The notes under the pieces are model-generated. The model was not told the origin of the DNA. It did not search any database and was given only the letters and a program-made list of their open reading frames with translations. A stretch of DNA of 64,000 nucleotides, from contig NZ_CANLBS010000008.1 of the NCBI RefSeq assembly GCF_947488945.1, positions 186,001 to 250,000 of the forward strand. Direction: 5' to 3'. The stretch's first letter is position 1, and every line of letters begins with the position of its first letter. Of the stretch, positions 40,741-48,296 are shown piece after piece. The DNA is from an uncultured Streptomyces sp. GTDB taxonomy: Bacteria > Actinomycetota > Actinomycetes > Streptomycetales > Streptomycetaceae. Position numbers and translations under genes: made by a program.

Positions 40741-41692
40741 GGCGACCGGTCCGGGCGGTGCGGCGCTGGATGTGCCGGGCGTCGAAGCCGGAGAGGCCGC
40801 GGACGGCGACGTAGGCCTTCTCGTGGCCGGGGAGCGAGACGCGGCCGCGCAGCACCGCCTCGGGGTCGCGCTCGATGCGGTCCAGCAGGCGGCGGTAGAT
40901 CCCGGCCATGGCGGCGACGCAGGCACCGCTGCGGCGGTCCAGCATCGGCAGCAGGCGGTAGCCCTCGGCGAACAGGGCGCGGGCGCGGCGCACCTCGAAG
41001 TGGACGAGTCCGGCGAAGTCGGAGCCGGGCGGCGGGGTGGCCCGGTGGAATCCGGCGGAGCAGCCGAACTTCGCCAGGTCGTCCGCGGGGAGGTAGGTGC
41101 GGCCGTTGGCGGCGTCCTCTCGGACGTCGCGCAGGATGTTGGTGAGCTGGAGTGCGAGGCCGAGGGTGTCGGCGTATTCGGAGGCGCGCTCGACGCCGGG
41201 CGCGCCCGGCTCGGTGCCGAAGACGCCGAGGCTGAGGCGGCCGATGGCGCCGGCCACGCAGCGGCAGTAGGTCCGCAGGTCGTCCCAGGTCTCGTAGGTC
41301 GCGCCGCGCACGTCCATCAGCACGCCGTCGATCAGCTCGTCGAGGCCGCCGAGCGGCAGCGGGAAGCGCCGGGCGGTGTCGGCGAGCGCGACGGCGACCG
41401 GGTCGGTGTCGTCCTCGTCGACGGCTCCGTCGCGGACCCGGCCGAGCAGTTCGCGGGTGCTCTCCAGCCGGTCGCGCTTGGTCTCCGGGTCCAGTTCGCC
41501 GTCGCCGATGTCGTCGACGCGGCGCGAGAAGGCGTACAGCGCCGACATGGCCTGCCGCTTCTCGTGGGGCAGCAGCCGGATGCCGTACGCGAAGTTCCGC
41601 GCCTGCTGACCGGTCACGGCCTCGCAGTAGCTGTAGGCCGCCTGTACCGGTGCCGACATGTAGGTGGTCTGTCCCTCCACGGTCCGGGTCAT
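40736..41692 (-). CDS. hpnD: Presqualene diphosphate synthase HpnD
   Basis: This 318-aa squalene/phytoene-synthase-fold enzyme has two Asp-rich motifs: SRRVDDIGDGELD (about residue 60) and LTNILRDVREDAANGR. The sequence YGIRLLPHEKRQAMSALYAF is typical of HpnD. It condenses two farnesyl diphosphates to presqualene diphosphate. Its ATG overlaps the hpnC stop as ATGA, so the two are made together. Confidence 0.94.
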   Translation of the reverse strand: MTRTVEGQTTYMSAPVQAAYSYCEAVTGQQARNFAYGIRLLPHEKRQAMSALYAFSRRVDDIGDGELDPETKRDRLESTRELLGRVRDGAVDEDDTDPVAVALADTARRFPLPLGGLDELIDGVLMDVRGATYETWDDLRTYCRCVAGAIGRLSLGVFGTEPGAPGVERASEYADTLGLALQLTNILRDVREDAANGRTYLPADDLAKFGCSAGFHRATPPPGSDFAGLVHFEVRRARALFAEGYRLLPMLDRRSGACVAAMAGIYRRLLDRIERDPEAVLRGRVSLPGHEKAYVAVRGLSGFDARHIQRRTARTGRP

Positions 41693-42597
41693 CCCTCTCT
41701 GTGCGCGCTTCGCAGGACGGCTGCCACTTCGCGCAGCAGGCGGGGCTTCGCGGGTCTGGGCGGTCCGGGCAGTACGTCGAACCCGGCGGCGGCGATCGCG
41801 TCGAGGGCGGCCCGCCCCCCGGCGACGAATCCGGCGAGCAGCAGCCTGAGCCTGCCGTGGACGCTGCCCACCAGGGGGGTGCCCTCCGCCAGCAGCTCAC
41901 GGGCGCGCCCGGCCTCGTAGGCGATCAGGGCGCGGACCGAGGCGTTGGCCGTCGGGGCGGCGAGGTCGGCCTCGGTGACCCGGAAGCGGGCCATGTCGTC
42001 GGCCGGTAGGTAGATCCGGTCGCGGCCGAGGTCCTCGGTGACGTCCTGGAGGTGCTCGGCGATCTGCAGGGCGGTGCACACGGCGTCGGAGCGGCGGACG
42101 CGTTCGGGGCTGGAGGTGCCGGTGATCGACAGGACGAGCCGTCCGACCGGGTTGGCGGACAGCTCGCAGTAGGCGGCCAGTTCCTCGTACGTCGCGTACC
42201 GGCGGACCTTCTGGTCCTGGCGGTTGGCGGCGACGAGTCCGAGGAACGGGTCGGGGGTCAGCGCGTGCCGGCGCACGGTGGGGACCAGGGCGCGCAGCAG
42301 CGGGTGGCGGGGGCCGTCGCCCGCGGCGTCGAAGACGCGGTGCAGGTCCGTCTCGAAGGCGTCGAGCATCGCGGTCGGGTCGTCGGCCTGCGCGGGGTCC
42401 ACGCCGAGGTGGGCCGCGTCGGCGCCGCCGGGGGCGAGGTCGCCGTCGCCGATGTCGTCGACGAGCCGGGCGAAGCCGTAGACGGCCATCAGGTCGTCGC
42501 GCCAGCCGCGCGGCAGGAAGAAGGGGGCCACGGGGAAGTTCTCGTCCGCGGCCTTGTCGAGGGTGCCGGTCCGTCCCGCCGGAGGGGTACGGCTCAC
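41689..42597 (-). CDS. hpnC: Hydroxysqualene synthase HpnC
   Basis: This 302-aa paralog of HpnD has Asp-rich motifs ARLVDDIGDGDLA and HLQDVTEDLGRDR. HpnC converts presqualene diphosphate to hydroxysqualene. It is the first gene of the minus-strand hopanoid operon; the start is GTG at 42597 with only a weak purine-rich site. The promoter must lie in the 446-base gap upstream, after the terminator of the ABC exporter genes. Confidence 0.93.
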   Translation of the reverse strand: MSRTPPAGRTGTLDKAADENFPVAPFFLPRGWRDDLMAVYGFARLVDDIGDGDLAPGGADAAHLGVDPAQADDPTAMLDAFETDLHRVFDAAGDGPRHPLLRALVPTVRRHALTPDPFLGLVAANRQDQKVRRYATYEELAAYCELSANPVGRLVLSITGTSSPERVRRSDAVCTALQIAEHLQDVTEDLGRDRIYLPADDMARFRVTEADLAAPTANASVRALIAYEAGRARELLAEGTPLVGSVHGRLRLLLAGFVAGGRAALDAIAAAGFDVLPGPPRPAKPRLLREVAAVLRSAHREG

Positions 42598-43043
42598 CGC
42601 TCACCGCCCGGCGCGGGGACGGCGGAACCACGTCGGAGCTGGAGATCTTCCGCCATTGCCGTCACATCTCCCGTTCTACACTGCTGATCCAAAACAACCC
42701 TTTTCGGACACGCCGCCGACTGCCCCCAGTGCGGCCCGCGCGCACGGCCGGTGCACCGCGGGCGTATCGCCACACTTGCCGCGAATCAGCACCGCTACAG
42801 CTTACGTTGTACAGCTCACAGAACCGCGTCCGGGTGCGGCGCACGGGACGGACGTCGCACCACGCGGTCCAACCCTCCCCCGGCGCACCGTGTTTGGCAT
42901 CGTCCGCCAGGTGGAGAACGGGGGCGCGCCCTACGGCGCGGGGCGCACGGCCGCGGACACCGCAGTGGCCCTCGGCGGGGGTTCCGCCGGGGGCCACGGT
43001 GGGGTGCGGGGGCCGGCGCCGCCCGTCCCCACGGGAGCGGGAG
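42598..43043 (-). other. Gap holding ABC-operon terminator and hpnC promoter region
   Basis: The 446 bases contain no convincing gene; ORFs here lack ribosome binding sites and have shadow-like codon use. A terminator hairpin lies at its right end. The left part (42660-42700 and 42790-42830) is AT-richer than the surroundings and is the likely hpnC promoter region, but I could not pick a firm -35/-10 pair. Confidence 0.5.
42965..42997 (-). terminator. Terminator of the ABC exporter genes
   Basis: A 14-bp stem with one G-U pair (GTGGCCCTCGGCGG at 42965-42978 with 42984-42997) lies 47 bases past the stop of the ATPase gene. Confidence 0.7.
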
Positions 43044-43829
43044 CTACTTTCCGGTCTCCCGCTCGTACGCCTGGATCACTTCGTCGGTGGGGCCGTCCAT
43101 CAGGAGTTCGCCCTTCTCCAGCCACAGCACCCGGTCACAGGTGTCCCTGATCGTCTTGTTGTTGTGGCTGACGAGGAAGACGGTGCCGGCCTCCTTGCGG
43201 AGTTCGCGGATGCGCTCCTCGGACCGCACCCGGAACTTGCGGTCACCGGTGGCCAGCGCCTCGTCGATCATGAGGACGTCGTGGTTCTTGGCGGCCGCGA
43301 TGGAGAAGCGCAGGCGCGCGGCCATGCCGGAGGAGTAGGTCCGCATGGGAAGGGTGATGAAGTCGCCCTTCTCGTTGATGCCGGAGAACTCGACGATGTC
43401 CTCGTAGCGGTCGCGGACCTCCTGCCGGCTCATGCCCATGGCGAGTCCGCCGAGGACGACGTTGCGCTCGCCGGTCAGGTCGTTCATCAGGGCGGCGTTC
43501 ACGCCGAGCAGCGAGGGCTGGCCGTCGGTGTAGACCTTGCCCTCCTCGGTGGGGAGCAGCCCGGCGATGGCCCGCAGCAGGGTGGACTTGCCGGAGCCGT
43601 TGGTGCCGATGAGGCCGATGGCCTCGCCCCGGTAGGCGGTGAACGAGACCCCGCGCACCGCGTGGACCTTGCGGACGCCGCGGGGCTCGCCCTTGCCCCG
43701 GCGGAGTATCCGGCTGAGGGCGGCGGTCGCACTGCCCCTGCCGCCGCCGGTGCCGTTCACCCGGTACACGATGTGCACGCCGTCGGCGATGACCGTGGGG
43801 ATACGCCCCTGCGTGTTGTGCTCAGCCAC
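43044..43829 (-). CDS. Wzt/TagH-like ABC exporter ATPase
   Basis: This 261-aa ATPase has Walker A (IGLIGTNGSGKSTLLRAIAG), a Q-loop region, the signature YSSGMAARLRFS, Walker B (VLMIDEAL) and a His switch (FLVSHNNKTI). The long N-terminal part before Walker A (HAVRGVSFTAYRGEA) is typical of polysaccharide and teichoic-acid exporters. No C-terminal carbohydrate-binding domain is present, so it resembles TagH/RfbB-short types. It overlaps the permease gene by 8 bases and ends the putative envelope polymer operon. Confidence 0.92.
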   Translation of the reverse strand: MAEHNTQGRIPTVIADGVHIVYRVNGTGGGRGSATAALSRILRRGKGEPRGVRKVHAVRGVSFTAYRGEAIGLIGTNGSGKSTLLRAIAGLLPTEEGKVYTDGQPSLLGVNAALMNDLTGERNVVLGGLAMGMSRQEVRDRYEDIVEFSGINEKGDFITLPMRTYSSGMAARLRFSIAAAKNHDVLMIDEALATGDRKFRVRSEERIRELRKEAGTVFLVSHNNKTIRDTCDRVLWLEKGELLMDGPTDEVIQAYERETGK

Positions 43830-44751
43830 GGCCGTACCGCTCCTCCGCCTTCCAGAAGTACACGAAGCCCAGGACGCCCACGCCGACCGCCCAGGCCAGC
43901 GCGACGGCCCAGACGTGGGCCGGGAGGTTCTCCGAGCCGTATCCGTCGATCAGCGCGAACCGGACCAGGTCCATGTAGATCGCCGCCGGGTTGTACTGCA
44001 GGACGTCCGCGATCCACTGCGGCTTGTCCGCCAGCATCACCGGGATGGAGAACATGACCCCCGAGCCGTACATCCAGGTGCGCATGATGAACGGCATGAG
44101 CTGGGCGAGGTCGGGGGTCTTGCTGCCGAGCCTCGCCATCACGAGGGCCAGGCCGGTGTTGAAGAAGAACTGGAGCACCAGCGCGGGCACGACCAGCAGC
44201 CAGGAGAGCGTCGGGTAGCTGCCGAAGCCCACGGCGACCGCGACCAGCACGATCATCGAATACAGGAGCTGCTGGAGCTGCTGGAGCGAGAAGGAGATGG
44301 GCAGCGACGCCCTCGGGAAGTGCAGCGCCCGCACCAGTCCGAGGTTGCCGGAGATCGCCCGGACCCCGGCCATCACCGAGCTCTGGGTGAAGGTGAAGAC
44401 GAAGATGCCCGTCACCAGGAACGGGATGAAGACCTCGCGGCTCATGCCCTTGCTGGTGCCGAGGATCAGCCCGAAGATCAGGAAGTAGACGAGCGCGTTC
44501 AGCAGGGGGGTCGCCACCTGCCAGAGCTGGCCGAGCTTGGCCTGGCTGTACTGCGCGGTCAGCTTGGCCCGGGAGAACGCCACGATGAAGTGGCGTCGTC
44601 CCCAGAGCTGCCCGATGTAGGCGAAGAGACCCGGCCGGGCGCCGCTGACGGACAGCCCGTACTTCTCCGCCAGCCTGGCCGCGCTCAGCCCCTCGTCGGG
44701 GGACGGCGGGGTGCCCAGGGCGACCCGGCCGTCGTGGGTTGTGTCACTCAC
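43822..44751 (-). CDS. Wzm/TagG-like ABC exporter permease
   Basis: This 309-aa membrane protein has about six hydrophobic helices in the ABC-2 arrangement (for example LVYFLIFGLILGTSKGMSRE, GIFVFTFTQSSVMAGVRAIS) and the signature LGQLWQVATPLLNALVYFLI found in O-antigen and teichoic-acid permeases. The first 50 residues are cytoplasmic. GTG 44751 is the likely start. With the ATPase it would flip a lipid-linked glycan or polyol phosphate. The gap upstream (44752-44856) is AT-rich near 44821-44830, so the pair may have an extra promoter. Confidence 0.9.
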   Translation of the reverse strand: MSDTTHDGRVALGTPPSPDEGLSAARLAEKYGLSVSGARPGLFAYIGQLWGRRHFIVAFSRAKLTAQYSQAKLGQLWQVATPLLNALVYFLIFGLILGTSKGMSREVFIPFLVTGIFVFTFTQSSVMAGVRAISGNLGLVRALHFPRASLPISFSLQQLQQLLYSMIVLVAVAVGFGSYPTLSWLLVVPALVLQFFFNTGLALVMARLGSKTPDLAQLMPFIMRTWMYGSGVMFSIPVMLADKPQWIADVLQYNPAAIYMDLVRFALIDGYGSENLPAHVWAVALAWAVGVGVLGFVYFWKAEERYGRG

Positions 44752-44856
44752 AGATCGAAACTCTCGTCTTCGGTCCGCGGCGGCCGCCAGGGACGCGGCG
44801 CCGCGTACAGGTCCCGGAAAGAGAAAATATGCCCCATGGTCTCAGAGACGGGCGTC

Positions 44857-45741
44857 TCAGATGACCGGCGGGCGTCCCAGTCGCGTCAGCCGCCACACGG
44901 TGCGCCAGCGCATCGGCCGGCGCGGGCCGCAGGACGTCGTCCACCCCTCCCGGAACCCCCCGAACCACGCCTTGAGGGCGGGCATCGACGGGCGGCGGAC
45001 CAGAGTGAGCAGCAGCCAGACCCCCACGTACACCGGGACCAGCGGCGCGGGCAGGTTGCGCCGGGCCAGCCACACCCGGTTGCGGGCCACCATGCGGTGG
45101 TAGACCGCGTGCCGGGAGGGGGCGGTGGTCGGGTGGTTGAGCACCATGTCCGCGCGGTAGTCGATCAGCCAGCCGGCGTCCAGCGCCCGCCAGGCGAGGT
45201 CGGTCTCCTCGTGGGCGTAGAAGAAGGCGTCGGGCAGCCCGCCGACCTCGGCGAGCACCCGGGTGCGCACCGCGTTGGCGCCGCCGAGGAAGGTCGTCAC
45301 CCGCGACGAGCGCATCGGGTCCGAGGCGCGCAGCCGGGGCACGTGCCGGCGCTGGGTGACGCCGGTCACCGGGTCGGCGATGCGGAACGTGATGATCCCG
45401 AGTTCGGGGTCCTCCTCGAACGCCTGCCGGCAGAGCTCGGCGGTGTCGGTCCTCGGCAGGTGGCCGTCGTCGTCGAGGAAGAGCAGCACGTCGACGTCGG
45501 CGCCGGAGGGGCCGAACGCCTCGATGCCGACGTTGCGGCCGCCGGGGATGCCGAGGTTCTCGGGCAGTTCCACGGTCCGGACGCCCGCCGGGAGGTCGGG
45601 TACGGGGGCGCCGTTGCCGACGACCACCACCTCGATCCGGTCGCCCTCCTGGGCAGCGACCGAGTCGAGGAGGGCGTGCAGTTCCTCGGGGCGGTTGCCC
45701 ATGGTGATGATCACCGCACCGAGCTTCAGCGGGGACGTCAC
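44857..45741 (-). CDS. GT2-family glycosyltransferase
   Basis: This 294-aa family 2 glycosyltransferase begins LGAVIITMGNRPEELHALLD and has nucleotide-sugar and metal motifs in FLDDDGHLP (D-x-D-type) and the acceptor motif HEETDLAWRALDAGW. The C-terminus has a hydrophobic segment (LVPVYVGVWLLLTLV) that may contact the membrane. The GTG at 45741 overlaps the CDP-alcohol transferase stop as GTGA. In context it probably decorates or extends the product of the CDP-alcohol enzymes before export. Confidence 0.9.
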   Translation of the reverse strand: MTSPLKLGAVIITMGNRPEELHALLDSVAAQEGDRIEVVVVGNGAPVPDLPAGVRTVELPENLGIPGGRNVGIEAFGPSGADVDVLLFLDDDGHLPRTDTAELCRQAFEEDPELGIITFRIADPVTGVTQRRHVPRLRASDPMRSSRVTTFLGGANAVRTRVLAEVGGLPDAFFYAHEETDLAWRALDAGWLIDYRADMVLNHPTTAPSRHAVYHRMVARNRVWLARRNLPAPLVPVYVGVWLLLTLVRRPSMPALKAWFGGFREGWTTSCGPRRPMRWRTVWRLTRLGRPPVI

Positions 45742-46517
45742 TTCAGCCTGCTCGACGCCAGGATCGACACCAGGTGGAGGACCGTCTGCAGCAGGGCGAT
45801 GCCGGCCAGGACGGCGACCGCGAGCCGGGTGAAGAAGAGGTCGTCCCTGATCATGTCGGCGACGGCAGCCGCCAGCACGACCAGCGAAGCCTCGACGCCC
45901 AGGATGAGCCGGTGGAACTTGAGCGCGCCGGCGGCCCGGCGCGCGAAGGCCATGCCGGACGAGCGCGGCTCGGACGCCGCCTCCTTGACGGGGGGGAGAC
46001 CGCCCTGGTGGCGGGCGACGCCGACGAGGTCGGTCTCCGCCTTGATCAGGATGGCTCCGAGCGCGGCGAGGGTGCCCAGGAAAGCCCACAGCCAGTCGAT
46101 CCGCCCGGTGCCGAACAGGTCGGCGGCGCGCAGGCCGAGCCCGACGAGCACGGCCGCGTCGCAGAGGTACGCGCCGACCCGGTCGAGGTAGACCCCGCCG
46201 AGCGAGAACTGCTGCTTCCAGCGGGCCACTTCGCCGTCGACGCAGTCGAGCAGCAGGTACAGCTGCACCGCGAGGACGCCGAGCAGCGCGCCGGTGAGGC
46301 CGGGCACGAGCAGCGCGGGAGCGGCGAGCACGCCCGCGAGCGTCATGACGTAGGTGAGCTGGTTCGGGGTGATCCGGGTGTTCACCAGGTGCCGGTCGAT
46401 GCGCAGCGAGATCTCGCGCATGTAGAGACGGCCCGCCCAGTGCTCGCCGCTGCGCCGGTCCTTGACGCCCGGCGGGTGCACGACCGGACGGAGTTCAGCT
46501 ACGGATGGCTTTTGCAT
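45738..46517 (-). CDS. CDP-alcohol phosphatidyltransferase-like protein, fourth Asp replaced
   Basis: This 259-aa membrane protein has about six helices and the CDP-alcohol phosphotransferase motif D91-x2-D94-G95-x2-A98-R99-x8-G108-x3-D112, but the last position, normally Asp, is Ala116 (LDRVGAYLCD). That Asp is considered the general base in characterised members, so chemistry may be altered or the protein may serve another role. The ATG at 46517 lies within the end of the upstream dehydrogenase gene (23-base overlap). It is coupled to the GT2 gene. Confidence 0.88.
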   Translation of the reverse strand: MQKPSVAELRPVVHPPGVKDRRSGEHWAGRLYMREISLRIDRHLVNTRITPNQLTYVMTLAGVLAAPALLVPGLTGALLGVLAVQLYLLLDCVDGEVARWKQQFSLGGVYLDRVGAYLCDAAVLVGLGLRAADLFGTGRIDWLWAFLGTLAALGAILIKAETDLVGVARHQGGLPPVKEAASEPRSSGMAFARRAAGALKFHRLILGVEASLVVLAAAVADMIRDDLFFTRLAVAVLAGIALLQTVLHLVSILASSRLK

Positions 46518-47556
46518 AGTCGGCGTACGCGTCCCTGATCTGTTCGGTGGACAGGTTGAGGTGTTCCAGGATCGTGAAACGGCCCGGCCGGGTCCGCGGG
46601 GCGAAGGCGACCGCCTCCACGAACTCGTCGGCGGTGAAGCCCATCTCCTCGGGGAGGACGGGCAGGCCGTGGCGTCGCAGGGCGTCGGCCATCAGCAGGG
46701 CCTCCTGGCCGGCGCCGCGCAGGTGCATGGCGAAGCAGGCGCCGAGGCCCACCTGCTCGCCGTGGCTGGCGGCACGCTGCGGGTGCAGCAGGTCGAAAGC
46801 GTGGTTGATCTCGTGGCAGGCCCCGGAGGCGGGTCGGGAGTCCCCGGCGACCGACATCGAGATGCCGGTCATCACGAGCCCCTCGGCCAGCACCTTGAGG
46901 AAGGCGTCGTCCGTGATGCCGCCGGGGTGGCGCAGCACGGCCTCACCGGCCTGGCGGGCCATGGCGGCCGCGAGCCCGTCGATCTCCTCGCCGTTCACCT
47001 CGTGGGACAGCTCCCAGTCGGCGACGCAGGAGATGTTGGAGACGGCGTCGCCGATGCCGGAGCGCACGTACCGGGCGGGCGCCTGCCGGACCACGGCCAG
47101 GTCGATGACGACGGCGATCGGGGTGGGGACCCCGTAGGAGCCCCGGCCGTTGTCGTTGTCCAGGGTGGCGACCGGCGAGCAGAGCCCGTCGTGCGAGAGG
47201 TTGGTGGCGACGGAGACCATGGGCAGGCCGACGCGGGCCGCGGCGTACTTCGCGACGTCGATGATCTTGCCGCCGCCGAGACCGACGACCGCGTCGTAGC
47301 GGTTGCCCTTGATGCCGTCGGCGAGCGCGACCGCGGAGTCCAGCGTGCCGTCGTCCACCGGGTACCAGTCGGCGCCGGGCAGCAGCGGGGCGAGCCGCTC
47401 CTGCAGGACGCGCCCCGAACCGTCGCTGATCGCCACCGCGAGCTTGCCCGAGGTGGAGATGCGCTGGTCGGCCAGGACCTCCGCGAGGTCGTCCATCGCG
47501 CCACGGCGGATGTCGACGACCAGCGGCGACGGGATGAGCCGGGTCAGTACTGGCAC
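46495..47556 (-). CDS. Iron-containing-alcohol-dehydrogenase-fold enzyme, glycerol-1-phosphate-dehydrogenase-like
   Basis: This 353-aa enzyme has the NAD(P)-binding GLGGGKIIDVAKYAA motif and metal-ligand regions (SHDGLCSPVA, CHEINHAFDLL, RAASHGEQVGLG) of the dehydroquinate synthase/glycerol dehydrogenase superfamily. The SVATNLSHDGLCSP pattern is typical of the sn-glycerol-1-phosphate dehydrogenase (AraM/EgsA) branch. It would reduce a keto-phosphate such as dihydroxyacetone phosphate to a polyol phosphate. The GTG at 47556 overlaps the nucleotidyltransferase gene by 13 bases. The product would feed the cytidylyltransferase upstream. Confidence 0.85.
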   Translation of the reverse strand: MPVLTRLIPSPLVVDIRRGAMDDLAEVLADQRISTSGKLAVAISDGSGRVLQERLAPLLPGADWYPVDDGTLDSAVALADGIKGNRYDAVVGLGGGKIIDVAKYAAARVGLPMVSVATNLSHDGLCSPVATLDNDNGRGSYGVPTPIAVVIDLAVVRQAPARYVRSGIGDAVSNISCVADWELSHEVNGEEIDGLAAAMARQAGEAVLRHPGGITDDAFLKVLAEGLVMTGISMSVAGDSRPASGACHEINHAFDLLHPQRAASHGEQVGLGACFAMHLRGAGQEALLMADALRRHGLPVLPEEMGFTADEFVEAVAFAPRTRPGRFTILEHLNLSTEQIRDAYADYAKAIRS

Positions 47557-48296
47557 GCGATCTCACGGCCCTTCGCGAGGTCTTCGTGGTTGTCGATCTC
47601 GACCCACGTGACGTCGCCGATGGGGGCCACGTCGACCGTGAAGCCGCGGTTGACCAGTTCCTGGTAACCGTCCTCGTAGTACAGGTCGGGATCGCGCTCG
47701 AAGGTGGTCTTCAGGGCGTCCGCGAGGGCCTCGGCGGCGTCGGCCTCGATCAGGGTGACGCCGATGTACTCGCCGGTGGCGGTGGCGGGGTCCATGAGCT
47801 TGGTGATCCGGCGGACGCCCTGTCCGTCCTCCGCGACGACCTTCATCTCCTCGTCGGCGAGGCTCTTCGCCGTGTCGAGCGCGAGGATGATCTTCTTGTC
47901 GCTGCCGCGGGCCGCAAGCAGCGTCTTCTCGACGGAGACGGGGTGCACGGTGTCGCCGTTGGCGAGGATGACCCCGCGCTTCAGCACGTCGCGGGCGCAC
48001 CAGAGGGAGTAGGCGTTGTTCCACTCCTCGGCCTTGTCGTTGTCGATGAGGGTGAGCGTCACGCCGTAGGCGGCCTCCAGCTCGGCCCGCCGGGCGTACA
48101 CGGCTTCCTTGCGGTAGCCGACGACGACGGCGACCTCGGTGATGCCGACCTCGGCGAAGTTGGCGAGGGTGTAGTCGAGGACCGACTTCGCCGCACCGTC
48201 CTGCTCGGGACCCACGGGCACCAGGGCCTTCGGCAGGGTGTCCGTGTAGGGGCGCAGGCGGCGTCCTGCACCGGCTGCCAGTACGAGGCCGATCAT
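47544..48296 (-). CDS. NTP transferase (cytidylyltransferase-like)
   Basis: This 250-aa nucleotidyltransferase has the signature LAAGAGRRLRPYTDTLPKAL, a strand ending in an Asp (VILANGDTVHP) and a C-terminal Asp region (WVEIDNHEDLAKG). The closest types I recognise are phosphocholine and inositol-1-phosphate cytidylyltransferases, which use CTP to make CDP-alcohols. The ATG at 48296 overlaps the stop of the upstream CDP-alcohol transferase gene as ATGA. It probably activates the polyol phosphate made by the dehydrogenase next door. Confidence 0.87.
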   Translation of the reverse strand: MIGLVLAAGAGRRLRPYTDTLPKALVPVGPEQDGAAKSVLDYTLANFAEVGITEVAVVVGYRKEAVYARRAELEAAYGVTLTLIDNDKAEEWNNAYSLWCARDVLKRGVILANGDTVHPVSVEKTLLAARGSDKKIILALDTAKSLADEEMKVVAEDGQGVRRITKLMDPATATGEYIGVTLIEADAAEALADALKTTFERDPDLYYEDGYQELVNRGFTVDVAPIGDVTWVEIDNHEDLAKGREIACQY

